Shown: positions 18,508 through 27,403, counted from the first letter of the stretch. The stretch: 64,000 nucleotides of DNA from Lewinellaceae bacterium (GCA_016716135.1 JADJWX010000010.1:186001-250000), one strand, 5' to 3'. Notes: generated from the sequence alone by a model not told the origin. A program made the numbers and translations.

Positions 18508-19869
18508 TTATTTTTTAATCCAACTGGCAGGATTCAACCGTTTTTTCTGGTACCAAAGTTCAAAATGCAATTCAGTAGTGCCGGAAATAGGATTGCTGCT
18601 CACTCGGCCAATGGTTTGGCCTGCGGCAATATTCTCTCCTTTGGTTAATGCCGTTTCACTTAGGTTTGAATATACGGTGTAATAATTTCCATGTTGTAAA
18701 ATGACGGTATAATCATGCCCGGGAATGAATTGGACGCCGGCGACCTTCCCCTCGTAAACTGCCCGAACAGCAGAAGCCTCGTCGGTTCGGATATCCACGC
18801 CATTGTTGGTGATCTCAATATTTTTCAGGGTTGGGTGTTTTTGCCGGCCGAATCCCCTGGAAATTACGCCATCCTGAACAGGCCAGGGCAACCGCCCCTG
18901 GTTTTGCCGGAAAGACCGCGTTTGGCTGTCGTCGGGAATATCGGCGGCGCTGGTTGTGGGGGCGCCGGATTCCGGCACAGCAGGCGATGCCGGCGCTGGT
19001 GAAGGCGTTGCTGTGGTTGTCGGGTTGGTTTTTGGCCGCCGCGCCGCTTCCACTTTCCGGCTGATTTCTTCCTGGATAATCCGTTCGATAGCCTGATTTA
19101 GCGCTTCATGCGCAGCCTGCTTTTGTTGCAGTTCTGTGCGAATCCGGCTTTCATCTTTCTTGAGTGTATTTAGTAATTTTTCCTTATCGACCAGTTCGGT
19201 GCTAAGCACGGTTTTTTGCCCTTGCAAGGCGCTCAGGAGCTCTTCCTGTTTTTTCCGGGATGCTTCCAGCAACGTGATTTTATTGGCCAGCATGGCTTGC
19301 GTGGCAAGAATTGCTTCTGCCTGTGTTTTGCGAAAACGGTCGTATTTGCGCAAAAAAAGCCATCGCCGGAAGGCCTGATTCAGGCTGCCCGCCGACAAAA
19401 TGTACAACAACGGATTACTCAATGTTTTTCTTCGAAAGGCATTGCGCACCATTTTGCCATAGTCGGCGCGCATTTTTTGAATATCCAGCGCCAGGGCATC
19501 AACTACAGCCGTTGTCCGGTCTATTGCATTTTGCGACTCGATTATTTCCGCGCCGATCGTTTGAATCAGGGATTCCCGCCGTTCAATTTGTTTTTGCAAC
19601 GCAACATACCGGTCCAGTGCAGCGGCCTTTGACCGGGTTGTTTTTTTCAACATTTTGTCTGCCAGATCGATCTCCCGGATCAGGTTTTTGCGCTTGGTTT
19701 CCAGGTCGCGCTTGTTTTGACTCAACAGGTGCCCGGGCACCCCGAACACCAACCCCAACAGGAAAAGCATGGGCAAGATGGCAACCCGATTCGTAGAGTT
19801 GCGGCTATTCCATCCGTTGGTAATGTGCGGGAATGTCAAAGCGGTAGGATTTTGGAACATTGGTCTCAA
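18508..19869 (-). CDS. EnvC-like murein hydrolase activator with degenerate LytM (M23) domain
   Basis: The protein has 453 residues: an export signal around residues 28-51, a long coiled coil (~52-270) rich in Lys, Glu and Gln, a Pro/Thr/Ala linker, and a LytM/M23 domain at 326-453. The zinc site is not intact. The first histidine position reads NNGVD, and the final HxH reads ELH, so it is probably inactive as a peptidase. This is the EnvC/NlpD pattern, in which the domain activates cell-wall amidases during cell separation. The start overlaps the upstream gene by 65 bases; a later in-frame ATG at 19770 would avoid the overlap but lacks a positive n-region. Confidence 0.87.
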   Translation of the reverse strand: MRPMFQNPTALTFPHITNGWNSRNSTNRVAILPMLFLLGLVFGVPGHLLSQNKRDLETKRKNLIREIDLADKMLKKTTRSKAAALDRYVALQKQIERRESLIQTIGAEIIESQNAIDRTTAVVDALALDIQKMRADYGKMVRNAFRRKTLSNPLLYILSAGSLNQAFRRWLFLRKYDRFRKTQAEAILATQAMLANKITLLEASRKKQEELLSALQGQKTVLSTELVDKEKLLNTLKKDESRIRTELQQKQAAHEALNQAIERIIQEEISRKVEAARRPKTNPTTTATPSPAPASPAVPESGAPTTSAADIPDDSQTRSFRQNQGRLPWPVQDGVISRGFGRQKHPTLKNIEITNNGVDIRTDEASAVRAVYEGKVAGVQFIPGHDYTVILQHGNYYTVYSNLSETALTKGENIAAGQTIGRVSSNPISGTTELHFELWYQKKRLNPASWIKK

Positions 19870-20629
19870 TGTCGGTAAGTACTAGGTCAAGGTTGAGCGC
19901 ACCTGTTTCCGGGCTGAATGCCTCTATGCGGCGAATATACGGAAATATGCCTGCCCCGGACAGTTTTTCAAACCCGCCAAACTGCAAACTTAGGATGCGG
20001 GAATCACGTTGTTGGACGAATGTTTCCCGCCTTAAAACAAAACTACCCTCTTCCAACCGGTAGTCGGCCGCTAAAATGTGGTTGGTTCCGCTAAGCCGGT
20101 GCAGGTCGTCTTTGATGTCGGCCTGAAACACCATATCTGCCGGCAACCAGGCCGAAGCAAGCAGGAAATATTGTAAAAATGAAAAGCCCTCCGGCAGGCT
20201 GTATTCCCGCTGCAAGGAGGCCATGGCGCGCGCCTCAAAAGTCTTGTCGAGCCGGTTCAGGATAAAAACGGAATCGCGTGTAACCAGTACGCGGGCTGCC
20301 TCGATGCCCAACTTTTTTACATTCATCCAAAGCACGCTGTCGCGAATCCAGATCAGGTTGGCAGAGGCCTCCACAGCCATGCCATCTCCTTCGGCATATA
20401 TTTTTGCACGGGCTGCAAGCGATTCAATTGCAGGTGGTTGTCGCTCCTCCAACTGCTTGACCAGAAAATCGCTGGACCGTACGGATGTTGCCGGCACAAT
20501 AGTGTCGCCGGGCACCTTCCGGCTGCAACCGGTTTGTTTGGCTCCCATAAAAAGCAAGAGCAATCCACACCAAAGAATTGGCGTAATGCGTATTTGGCTT
20601 GCGTGTTTAAAAGCAGAAAAACTGGTCAT
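19805..20629 (-). CDS. DUF4292 family putative lipoprotein
   Basis: The protein has 274 residues. An N-terminal hydrophobic stretch (PILWCGLLLLFMGA) ends in TGC at residue 35, a weak lipobox, so lipid anchoring is likely. The body (SLAARAKIYAEGDG, NLIWIRDSVLWMNV, LGIEAARVLVTRDSVFI) matches DUF4292, a Bacteroidota family of LolA/LolB-like beta folds whose function is not established. It lies between a TPR gene (9 bases upstream) and envC (overlapping downstream). This three-gene order is common in the phylum and suggests an envelope-maintenance operon. Confidence 0.85.
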   Translation of the reverse strand: MTSFSAFKHASQIRITPILWCGLLLLFMGAKQTGCSRKVPGDTIVPATSVRSSDFLVKQLEERQPPAIESLAARAKIYAEGDGMAVEASANLIWIRDSVLWMNVKKLGIEAARVLVTRDSVFILNRLDKTFEARAMASLQREYSLPEGFSFLQYFLLASAWLPADMVFQADIKDDLHRLSGTNHILAADYRLEEGSFVLRRETFVQQRDSRILSLQFGGFEKLSGAGIFPYIRRIEAFSPETGALNLDLVLTDIETNVPKSYRFDIPAHYQRME

Positions 20630-20638
20630 GTTTTTGGT

Positions 20639-20968
20639 TTAAAAATCATCATCTTCATCAGTCAACTCCAGTTTTGCGCCATTTAATTCACTCCAGGCAT
20701 GGTTGTCACCTTGTTTTTTGGCAACTTCCATCCCGGTTCGGTATGCCTGAAGCGCCGGGTCTGGTTGGGCCATTTTTTCGTACAATTTTCCAAGGTGGTA
20801 ATACAGACCGACATAGTCCGGATCTAGATCGCGCAGTTTCAGGTAAAAAGCAAGTGCCTGATCTGCCTGGCCAAGCCCTTCATACTCCTTGGCAACAGCA
20901 AAAAGCGTAAAGGAGTCATCCGGCGATTTGGCGAGCATTTCCTGTAAAATTTGGAGGCGTTGACTCAT
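20639..20968 (-). CDS. Small TPR protein
   Basis: This 109-residue protein contains about two and a half tetratricopeptide repeats (residues ~15-95: DDSFTLFAVAKEYEGLGQAD, then YVGLYYHLGKLYEKM) and an acidic end (DEDDDF). There is no signal peptide. TPRs bind partner proteins, and the partner here is unknown. It is the first gene of the TPR-DUF4292-envC run, with only 9 bases to the next gene. Confidence 0.8.
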   Translation of the reverse strand: MSQRLQILQEMLAKSPDDSFTLFAVAKEYEGLGQADQALAFYLKLRDLDPDYVGLYYHLGKLYEKMAQPDPALQAYRTGMEVAKKQGDNHAWSELNGAKLELTDEDDDF

Positions 20969-21005
20969 AGCGTTATGAACGATGTACTGAATTATTTGTT
21001 GGAAT

Positions 21006-21029
21006 GCCGGGCGCGAAATTTCGCCCGGC
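21006..21029. other. GC-rich palindrome in the divergent spacer before etfB
   Basis: Arms 21006-21013 and 21022-21029 (GCCGGGCG / CGCCCGGC) surround an 8-base AT-rich loop. It lies between two diverging genes, 38 bases upstream of the start of the TPR gene. With no T-run on either side, it is a poor terminator. A regulator-binding site or mRNA leader structure is possible. Confidence 0.35.
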
Positions 21030-21057
21030 GCACTGCCGGAAAATGCTATTCGATTGC

Positions 21058-21065
21058 TACTTTTG
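21058..21065 (+). promoter_or_regulatory. Bacteroidota -7 promoter box (TACTTTTG) upstream of etfB
   Basis: The box matches TAnnTTTG exactly and lies 88 bases before the etfB start codon. I see no clear TTTG box at the -33 position, so the call rests on the -7 element and its place in a divergent spacer. Confidence 0.45.
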
Positions 21066-21153
21066 CGGCTCTTTTGGAGGGCAAATGTAATGCCTCGCGT
21101 GCAAAGCCCTGATTTTTAGTGCCCTAACGCTTTCTTATTATTCAACTTCGTTT

Positions 21154-21894
21154 ATGAAATTTCTTGTTTGTATAGCTCAAACGCCTGACACCACGGCCAA
21201 AGTCTCCTTTGATGGCGACGGAAAAGCCTACAATTCCACAGGCGTGCAATTTATCATGAATCCGTACGACGAATGGTATGCCCTGGTGCGTGCTTGTGAA
21301 TTGCGGGAGACGCTGGGAGGCGCGGTCACAGCCATTAATGTGGGTCCGGCGACCAACGAAACCACCATCCGGAAAGCACTGGCAATCGGCGCCGACGAAG
21401 CCGTTCGGATTGATGCCGAGCCTTCCGGCTCCGCCTTTGTTGCCAGGCAAATTGCCGCTTACGCCGAGGATAAGGGATTCGATCTGATTTTTCTGGGAAA
21501 AGAAACCATCGATTACAACGGCGCAGAGGTTGGCGCAATGTTGGCAGAATATCTTGATTTGCCCTTTGTTCCTCTTGCCAGCAAACTGGAATTGGCTGGA
21601 AGCTCTGCTACCGTTGAGCGCGACATCGAGGGTGGGGTAGAGGTGCTGGAATGCAACCTTCCACTCGTGGTTTCGGCATCCAAGGGCATGGCCGAGCAAC
21701 GTATCCCCAACATGCGCGGCATTATGATGGCGCGCACCAAACCACTTCAGGTAGTGCAGCCCGTGGATTTTGAGGAGCCGGTGGAAGCGGTCCGGTTTAC
21801 CCTGCCACCTGTCAAAGCCGGCGTGAAACTTGTAGATCCGGAGCAGATGGACGAGCTCGTGCGTTTGTTGCATGAAGAAGCAAAAGTGCTCTGA
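21154..21894 (+). CDS. etfB: Electron transfer flavoprotein, beta subunit
   Basis: The 246-residue protein is the AMP-binding beta subunit of the soluble electron transfer flavoprotein, which takes electrons from acyl-CoA dehydrogenases and passes them to the respiratory chain. Characteristic parts are KFLVCIAQTPDT at the start, MNPYDEWYALVRACELRE, and the signature around residues 165-195 (LECNLPLVVSASKGMAEQRI, PNMRG). Length is normal. It precedes etfA by 58 bases on the same strand, the usual etfBA order, and the two subunits must act as a dimer. Confidence 0.95.
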   Translation: MKFLVCIAQTPDTTAKVSFDGDGKAYNSTGVQFIMNPYDEWYALVRACELRETLGGAVTAINVGPATNETTIRKALAIGADEAVRIDAEPSGSAFVARQIAAYAEDKGFDLIFLGKETIDYNGAEVGAMLAEYLDLPFVPLASKLELAGSSATVERDIEGGVEVLECNLPLVVSASKGMAEQRIPNMRGIMMARTKPLQVVQPVDFEEPVEAVRFTLPPVKAGVKLVDPEQMDELVRLLHEEAKVL

Positions 21895-21952
21895 GTCGTG
21901 TGCAATTTTGTTTCGAAAACAGAAATTCCTTTAACTTAAAATTACAACTGCA

Positions 21953-22918
21953 ATGGTTTTAGTATATGCGGAAACTCCGAACGGACAATTAAAAAAAGCG
22001 GCTTTTGAAGCAGTTAGCTATGGAAAAAAAGTAGCCGCCCTGCTGGGACAGCCCTGCGCTGCCATCACCCTCGGAACAGTGGCGGCAAAAGCCGGTGAAC
22101 TGGGGAAGTACGGCGCAGAAAAAGTGTACAATATTGCCAATGAACAATTAAATCACCTCGACAGCCAGGTTGCCGCGACTGTAATGGCCAACGCCGCTGC
22201 ACAATTGAATGCTACGGTTGTCGTGCTTTCGCACAGTTCCACAGGAAAGGCCATTGCGGGTCGCCTTGCTGTCCGGCTCAATGCCGGGTTGGTGTCGGGC
22301 GTAAACAGCCTGCCGGAACTCCAAAACGGAGCATTGCATGTGAAAAAGTCGGTTTTTTCCGGAAAAGCAATCGCCGAATATGCAATAAGTACACCGGTTA
22401 AAATTTTATCCCTCATGGGAAATGCCATACGGCCTGAGGCGACGGGCGCAGCCGTAGATGTGGAAGCATTGAATATTGAAGTGCCAACAGGCCGGATCAA
22501 CGTCAAATCGCTTAAAACCATCGAAGGCCGCGTACCGCTTCCGGAAGCTGAAATTGTAGTATCCGCCGGTCGCGGCATGAAAGACCCGTCCAATTGGGGA
22601 ATAGTGGAGGACCTGGCTGAAGTGCTGGATGCCACAACAGCCTGCTCACGTCCGGTTGCCGATAGTGATTGGCGGCCACACCATGAACACGTTGGTCAGA
22701 CCGGCATTGCCATCCGCCCGAATTTGTACATCGCGATCGGCATTAGCGGGGCGATCCAACACCTGGCCGGGGTAAACAATTCAAAAGTTATCGTGGTGAT
22801 CAACAAAGATCCGGAAGCACCTTTTTTCAAAGCCGCTGATTACGGTGTAGTGGGCGACTTATTCGATGTGGTTCCGCGTTTGACCGAATCGATAAAGAAA
22901 TTTAAGGCATCCAACTGA
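21953..22918 (+). CDS. etfA: Electron transfer flavoprotein, alpha subunit
   Basis: This 321-residue protein binds FAD and pairs with EtfB. The N-terminal adenine-nucleotide-like domain is followed by the FAD-binding C-terminal half: VVSAGRGMKDP, ACSRPVADSDW, GQTGIAIRPNLYIAIGISG, then INKDPEAPFFKAADYGVVGD. All family landmarks are present and the length is normal. It is probably co-transcribed with etfB and used in beta-oxidation of fatty acids. No dehydrogenase or ETF-quinone oxidoreductase gene lies nearby. Confidence 0.96.
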   Translation: MVLVYAETPNGQLKKAAFEAVSYGKKVAALLGQPCAAITLGTVAAKAGELGKYGAEKVYNIANEQLNHLDSQVAATVMANAAAQLNATVVVLSHSSTGKAIAGRLAVRLNAGLVSGVNSLPELQNGALHVKKSVFSGKAIAEYAISTPVKILSLMGNAIRPEATGAAVDVEALNIEVPTGRINVKSLKTIEGRVPLPEAEIVVSAGRGMKDPSNWGIVEDLAEVLDATTACSRPVADSDWRPHHEHVGQTGIAIRPNLYIAIGISGAIQHLAGVNNSKVIVVINKDPEAPFFKAADYGVVGDLFDVVPRLTESIKKFKASN

Positions 22919-23038
22919 TAGAGTGCCGCGTTTTGGAACATTAGTTTCTTCAGAGCACGTCCGGGATTCCATGCCACAGGATTCAATAAATTACGAACAA
23001 GGGATACACATTTTGTTTACCGGGCAACAAAAGGGATG

Positions 23039-23046
23039 TATTTTTG
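23039..23046 (+). promoter_or_regulatory. Bacteroidota -7 promoter box (TATTTTTG) upstream of the bifunctional nuclease gene
   Basis: An exact TAnnTTTG match lies 68 bases before the start codon. A TTTG occurs at 23012-23015, but the 23-base gap is wider than usual for a -33 element, so only the -7 box is proposed. Confidence 0.4.
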
Positions 23047-23114
23047 CAGGAATCGACTGTGGGGAGAAATTGCCTTAACGGCGCACCTGTCCCCATTAAT
23101 TCAACGAATTGGCA

Positions 23115-23720
23115 ATGAAACGAATTGAATTGGATATCGTAGCATTATCGCATAGTGTAACCCAGTCGCATAATTATGCCGTGGTATTGGGCGAACGGCG
23201 TGGGCAACGGCGCCTGCCCATCGTGATTGGCAGTTTTGAGGCACAGGCTATCGCCGTGGCCATGGAACGGATGGTCCCAAACCGTCCGCTTACACACGAT
23301 CTGTTCAAAAATGCCCTGGATACATTTAATGTGGAATTGCGCGAAGTAGTCATCAACAACCTGCTGGATGGTATTTTCTACGCCCGGCTGGTTTGTGTGA
23401 AAAACGGAGAAGTATTTGAAATTGACTCCCGCACGTCCGATGCCATTGCCATGGCTGTACGGTTCGATTGCCCGATTTTTACCTATGACTTTATTCTGGA
23501 AGCCGCAGGGGTAGTGCTTGAAGATCAGGATGAAGAAGGCGTGGAGGGCAGCGGCGAACAACGGCCTGCTGCCACCCCAAAAGCGATTGACATCACAGCG
23601 CTGGAAACATACTCTGCCGAAGCGCTGCACAACCGCTTACAGGAAGTTTTGGAAGCAGAAGATTATGAAACTGCAGCCAAGATTCGCGACGAGTTGAAAC
23701 GCCGCGAACAAAAAAGTTAA
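23115..23720 (+). CDS. Bifunctional nuclease (BFN/DUF151) family protein with C-terminal UVR motif
   Basis: I use the ATG at 23115 rather than the TTG two codons upstream, giving 201 residues. Residues ~1-135 form the BFN/DUF151 domain (VVLGERRGQRRLPIVIGSFE, RPLTHDLFKNAL, FEIDSRTSDAIAMAVRFDCP). Its plant and archaeal relatives have been reported to have DNase and RNase activity; activity here is untested. After an acidic linker, residues ~165-200 form a UVR helix pair (LHNRLQEVLEAEDYETAAKI), as in UvrB/UvrC, which mediates protein contact. It is cytoplasmic and converges on the DUF1573 gene 17 bases away. Confidence 0.88.
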   Translation: MKRIELDIVALSHSVTQSHNYAVVLGERRGQRRLPIVIGSFEAQAIAVAMERMVPNRPLTHDLFKNALDTFNVELREVVINNLLDGIFYARLVCVKNGEVFEIDSRTSDAIAMAVRFDCPIFTYDFILEAAGVVLEDQDEEGVEGSGEQRPAATPKAIDITALETYSAEALHNRLQEVLEAEDYETAAKIRDELKRREQKS

Positions 23721-23737
23721 ACACCTTCCCTCCCAGT

Positions 23738-24160
23738 TTACAGTGAAAAACTGTATTCCACAGTTTCGATACGCGGTATGCCACCCTCGTGGGTATTCTT
23801 GAAAATGATGTTGATCGAAATGGTCTCCGATTTATCTTTTTCGGTACTGTCAAACACAACATCAAGTTTTCCTTTCCCGCCTTTTTCAATCACACCGCGT
23901 GGAAAATCGACTGTAGTGCAATAACAGGCATCTACAATATCAATTTGAACCGGCTCCGCGGAGGTGTTTGTAAACTCAAATACCATAGAGCGCTTTTCCC
24001 CCCTTTTGACCTGGCCCAAATCAATATGTTTTTTGTCCCAGGTAACAAACCCGGGCTTAGGCTGCGCCTTCGGTTCGGAAGCCGAAACATCTTTGGATGT
24101 GTGGCAGGCAAGAATCCCCTGGAAGCAAATCGCCAGCAAAATCAATTGGAAAACTTTCAT
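23738..24160 (-). CDS. DUF1573 lipoprotein
   Basis: The protein has 140 residues. A lipoprotein signal ends in ILAC with Cys19 as the likely lipidation site. The rest is a single Ig-like DUF1573 domain with the family signature (KKHIDLGQVKRGEKRSMVFE, FTNTSAEPVQI, ACYCTTVDFPRG, VIEKGGKGKLDVVFDS). It should sit on a membrane facing the periplasm or outside. Family function is not established. It lies 37 bases downstream of hscA on the same strand and may share its transcript. Confidence 0.88.
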   Translation of the reverse strand: MKVFQLILLAICFQGILACHTSKDVSASEPKAQPKPGFVTWDKKHIDLGQVKRGEKRSMVFEFTNTSAEPVQIDIVDACYCTTVDFPRGVIEKGGKGKLDVVFDSTEKDKSETISINIIFKNTHEGGIPRIETVEYSFSL

Positions 24161-24197
24161 TGAAATCGATAGAACATTTTAGAATAAACGAAAGCTG

Positions 24198-26057
24198 TCA
24201 AGATACCTTTTTGCCCTGCATGGCTGCCTGAATGGTTTGGTCCATTGCACGGTGGGCCAGCGGAGCGGTATACGAATTTAATGCTTCAACTGCCTGTAAA
24301 ATATTGTCCTTATCGGACGAGTCTGCGGCTGTTTTCAACGCATCCAGCAGCATTTTAGTCTCTTTTTTCTCCTCGGGCGTCAGGATGTTTTCGTTTTGTT
24401 TCAGAAACTTGACACCCGCTTGCAGCAGGTGGTCGGCTTCATTGCGCGCCTCCAAAAGCCCCCGCGAACGCATGTCCTCCTGCGCATGTGAAATGCTATC
24501 GAGCAACATGGCAGCCATCTCCTCTTCCGTAATTCCGAATGTTGGCCGGATATCTGTTTCCTGTTCTACGCCGGAACGCAGTTCTCGGGCCCGAACATTC
24601 AAGATTCCATCGGCATTTATGATAAACTGAATGTCAATTTTAGGTAAACCTGCAGGCATGGGGGGAATGCCACGCAGCGTAAATTCTCCAAGCTTTCGGT
24701 TGTTTTCCACCAGGTCGCGTTCGCCCTGATAAACTGCGATTTTCAGGTTTTTCTGACCGTCCACACTGGTGGTGTATTGTCTGCCTGCCTTTGTTGGTAC
24801 TTTTGAATTCCGGGGAATGATCACGTCCATCAAGCCCCCTACCGTCTCAATACCCAGCGAAAGTGGAGCTATATCCAAAAGCAACAGCTCCTTTTGGTTG
24901 CCGGCGAGAATATCGGCCTGAATAGCAGCGCCTAAAGCAACGACTTCGTCCGGATTGAGGCTGTTGAAAACCGGTTTTCCGAAATAACCAGCAACTGACT
25001 TGTGCACCAGTGGAACCCGGGTGCTGCCGCCAACCATCACGATTTTATCAATTTTATCAGTCGTCAGTTTGGCGTCCTGCAAAGCGCCAGAGCAGCAATC
25101 CAGTGTCTTTTGTACCATCGGGGCAATTTGTGCTTCAAATTCAGCGCGCGTAATGTGCACAGTCTGGTTGCCAATCTTTCCTTCAAATTTTTCGGAGCGC
25201 GACAATGCCTTTTTGGCCAATTCAGCCAGGAGTCGAATTTCCTGTCCTAACGATTTGTCCTCCGCCAGGATTTCCCGCTCAATTTTTAATTGAGAACAAA
25301 AAAAAGTGACAATCGCACTGTCAAAATCATCGCCGCCGAGAAAGGTATCGCCATTCGTAGCGAGTACTTCAAATATGCCATCCTGAATTTGCAGGATCGA
25401 AATATCGAATGTGCCGCCGCCCAGGTCGTATACAGCAATGATCTCTGCCTGAGTAGTATCCAGGCCAATGCCATAGGCCAGTGCAGCGGCTGTCGGTTCG
25501 TTTACGATCCGTAGCACATCGAGCCCGGCCAATTTTCCGGCATCGCGTGTTGCCTGCCGTTGATTATCATTAAAATAGGCTGGCACCGTGATGACCGCTT
25601 TGGCTACTGGGGCCTGCAACTCTTTTTCGATTCGGGCTTTCAGTGCTTTTAAGATTTCCGCGCTCAACTGAATAGGCGTATAGTAGTGATCCTTTACCCG
25701 GATTTTTACCAGGGACGCTTTATCATCATCCAAAATTTTATAACCCAGGAAACCCTGGACGGCGGTAAGATCGGCATACGATTTTCCCATCAGCCGTTTT
25801 ACCGAATAGATCGTGTTGCCAGGGTCGGTGATCAGTTTGGCCTTCGCGGCATCTCCCACGAGCACTGCGCCATTTTCGGCGAAGTGAATGACGGAAGGAA
25901 CCAATGTGTTTTTACCCGTATCGTCTTTCACACAAACCGCCTGTCCGTCCTTCATATAAGCCACAAGGCTGTTTGTCGTACCCAGATCAATACCGACGAT
26001 CACCTCCGATCCGCTATCCAGCGTACCGTCTTTTAAATTGATTGAAATTATAGCCAT
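24198..26057 (-). CDS. hscA: Fe-S cluster assembly Hsp70 chaperone HscA
   Basis: The 619-residue Hsp70 has the ATPase landmarks IVGIDLGTTNSLVAY, VPAYFNDNQRQATRDAGKLA, YDLGGGTFDIS and MVGGSTRVP, followed by a substrate-binding domain. The N-terminal extension before the first phosphate loop, the length near 620, and the short C-terminus without the acidic DnaK tail favour HscA over DnaK. HscA works with HscB to release Fe-S clusters from IscU. No isc genes are adjacent, so the assignment rests on sequence alone. Confidence 0.88.
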   Translation of the reverse strand: MAIISINLKDGTLDSGSEVIVGIDLGTTNSLVAYMKDGQAVCVKDDTGKNTLVPSVIHFAENGAVLVGDAAKAKLITDPGNTIYSVKRLMGKSYADLTAVQGFLGYKILDDDKASLVKIRVKDHYYTPIQLSAEILKALKARIEKELQAPVAKAVITVPAYFNDNQRQATRDAGKLAGLDVLRIVNEPTAAALAYGIGLDTTQAEIIAVYDLGGGTFDISILQIQDGIFEVLATNGDTFLGGDDFDSAIVTFFCSQLKIEREILAEDKSLGQEIRLLAELAKKALSRSEKFEGKIGNQTVHITRAEFEAQIAPMVQKTLDCCSGALQDAKLTTDKIDKIVMVGGSTRVPLVHKSVAGYFGKPVFNSLNPDEVVALGAAIQADILAGNQKELLLLDIAPLSLGIETVGGLMDVIIPRNSKVPTKAGRQYTTSVDGQKNLKIAVYQGERDLVENNRKLGEFTLRGIPPMPAGLPKIDIQFIINADGILNVRARELRSGVEQETDIRPTFGITEEEMAAMLLDSISHAQEDMRSRGLLEARNEADHLLQAGVKFLKQNENILTPEEKKETKMLLDALKTAADSSDKDNILQAVEALNSYTAPLAHRAMDQTIQAAMQGKKVS

Positions 26058-26130
26058 TTCCGTTCAGAGGAATATTCGTGTGTACTGTATGTCCGCTGAT
26101 TTAACACTGCCGGCTCCGAATAGTTGACCC

Positions 26131-26155
26131 AAATGCGCGATGATCCGGCGCATTT
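26131..26155 (-). terminator. Possible stem-loop between the kinase-like gene and hscA
   Basis: Arms 26131-26138 and 26148-26155 (AAATGCGC / GCGCATTT) surround a 9-base loop, starting about 28 bases after the kinase-like stop codon on the minus strand. Only the T bases within the stem follow, so it is a weak terminator candidate, or a leader structure for hscA. Confidence 0.35.
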
Positions 26156-26183
26156 CCTGTAAATACCCGGAGTGTGTTTAGCA

Positions 26184-26768
26184 TTAAATCAGTGCAGGGA
26201 ACACCTGTCCGTTTATCTTACTTTCAAGCCCTTTGATAATAAGTGCGTAAACATCTTCGGGTCTGCGGTTGGCCGTGTCGATCACCAGGTCAAAATTGGC
26301 CATGTTGGTGCAATCTGCCCCATATTTGGCAAGAAAACGGTCGTTTTCACTTTGTTTGCGCGCCACAATTTTCCGGATGGCTTCCTCACGGGTTTCGTAA
26401 GTTTCATTGGTTCGGCCCGGGTCATTTAGTATCCGGTCAACGGCTACCTCAACAGCTGTTTTCAGGTAAACTTTAAAGGAGTCCGGAAGGAAGAACCAGG
26501 CCATCCGGCTGTCGACGACATAATTTTCCGGCGTATTTCCCAGGTCAATAAAAATGCCGTCAATTTTTTCGTCAATGCTGGGGTCGATATCGGCAAGCCG
26601 GTTCATCTCCAGGGTATCCAGCCCCATTTCTTCGGCTAAACTGCGCTGTATCTGCCCGGTGGACAGATAATTAAACCCGGTACGTGCGCAGAGGATTTTG
26701 GAAACTGCACTTTTGCCACTACCCAAATCGCCGGTAATCGTAATTTTTGTGCCTTGTGGAAAGATCAT
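26184..26768 (-). CDS. Cytidylate-kinase-like P-loop kinase
   Basis: The 194-residue protein starts with a P-loop (G13-D-L-G-S-G-K19-S) and continues with GFNYLSTGQIQRSLAEEMGL, a substrate-lid-like VVDSRMAWFFLPDSFKVYLK and a basic ETREEAIRKIVARKQSENDR, as in the cytidylate-kinase-like (Cmk2) family. It probably phosphorylates a nucleoside monophosphate or related small substrate, but the substrate is not certain. A strong ribosome binding site (AAGGAGG, nine bases before the ATG) and a TACCTTTG promoter box precede it. Confidence 0.8.
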   Translation of the reverse strand: MIFPQGTKITITGDLGSGKSAVSKILCARTGFNYLSTGQIQRSLAEEMGLDTLEMNRLADIDPSIDEKIDGIFIDLGNTPENYVVDSRMAWFFLPDSFKVYLKTAVEVAVDRILNDPGRTNETYETREEAIRKIVARKQSENDRFLAKYGADCTNMANFDLVIDTANRRPEDVYALIIKGLESKINGQVFPALI

Positions 26769-26796
26769 AATTGCTAGCCTCCTTGTTTAGGGGCGG

Positions 26797-26804
26797 CAAA
26801 GGTA
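26797..26804 (-). promoter_or_regulatory. Bacteroidota -7 promoter box (TACCTTTG) upstream of the cytidylate-kinase-like gene
   Basis: An exact TAnnTTTG match on the minus strand lies 28 bases before the start codon. It is followed by AAGGAGG (complement of 26778-26784), a classical ribosome binding site that is unusual among the weakly marked starts of this window. Confidence 0.5.
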
Positions 26805-26821
26805 GGCAAGATTCCAAAAAA

Positions 26822-27322
26822 TTAAAGGAACGCACAAATAACGCCTCCCATCAGCGCTGCGCTCAAAATCCAGTAGCCCGAATTTATAGCAATGTACCGG
26901 AATCCTTTGCGCTCAAACAGGGCATTAGTGCCGAGCACCGGCAACGCAAAAAGAATCCCGGCAAGCGTACCGTGCAACGCACCATGTTGAAAGGTTCGGA
27001 AATTGCGGCCAAAGCGCGCCAAGAAATTGGTGAAGTATTGCCCGATTTCAGATTGTGGATCGCCAAAGCCAGGCTCGTCCAGTAAAATCGACGTTATGTG
27101 AAACTGGTGGATTGTCATCGTGGAAAGCATCAGGGAAAGCAGAAGACTGAAAATCAGGGAAACACCCAAAGTCACTCCCATGTTTCCGCTTTTAAACGTC
27201 GATTCCGTTTGCCCGCTGGCGTTCATCCAGGCTTTGCCGAATACCTTCGGATGATACCACACAAAACCCACAGCTAGCGGGATAAACGCAGCAAATATTA
27301 AAACAAACCAATTGAATTCCAT
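26822..27322 (-). CDS. DUF1761 family membrane protein
   Basis: Using the ATG complementary to 27320-27322 (MEFNWFVLIFAAFIPLAVGF), the protein has 166 residues and four hydrophobic segments. FVWYHPKVFGKAWM near residue 20 and the C-terminal HGALHGTLAGILFALPVLG and GYWILSAALMGGVI fit DUF1761, a family of small four-helix membrane proteins of unknown function. The longer reading from 27385 adds a 21-residue extension with no support. It lies divergent from the DUF4340 operon. Confidence 0.82.
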   Translation of the reverse strand: MEFNWFVLIFAAFIPLAVGFVWYHPKVFGKAWMNASGQTESTFKSGNMGVTLGVSLIFSLLLSLMLSTMTIHQFHITSILLDEPGFGDPQSEIGQYFTNFLARFGRNFRTFQHGALHGTLAGILFALPVLGTNALFERKGFRYIAINSGYWILSAALMGGVICAFL

Positions 27323-27403
27323 AAGAGCAGTTTTCGTTGTGAAATAGTTTAATTGCGCATTCAAAGGTATATTTTCTTTTAACATCCGGACCCTGGGAGC
27401 AGC

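Noticed and set aside
21006..21029. Factor-independent terminator before etfB
   Set aside because: The palindrome is GC-rich but has no T-run on either side and lies between diverging genes.
21142..21873. 243-codon open frame opposite etfB
   Set aside because: EtfB is a certain gene in full length; the antisense frame only mirrors its codon bias.
24198..26057. DnaK instead of HscA
   Set aside because: The N-terminal extension, the ~620-residue length and the missing acidic tail fit HscA better, and no dnaJ or grpE is nearby.
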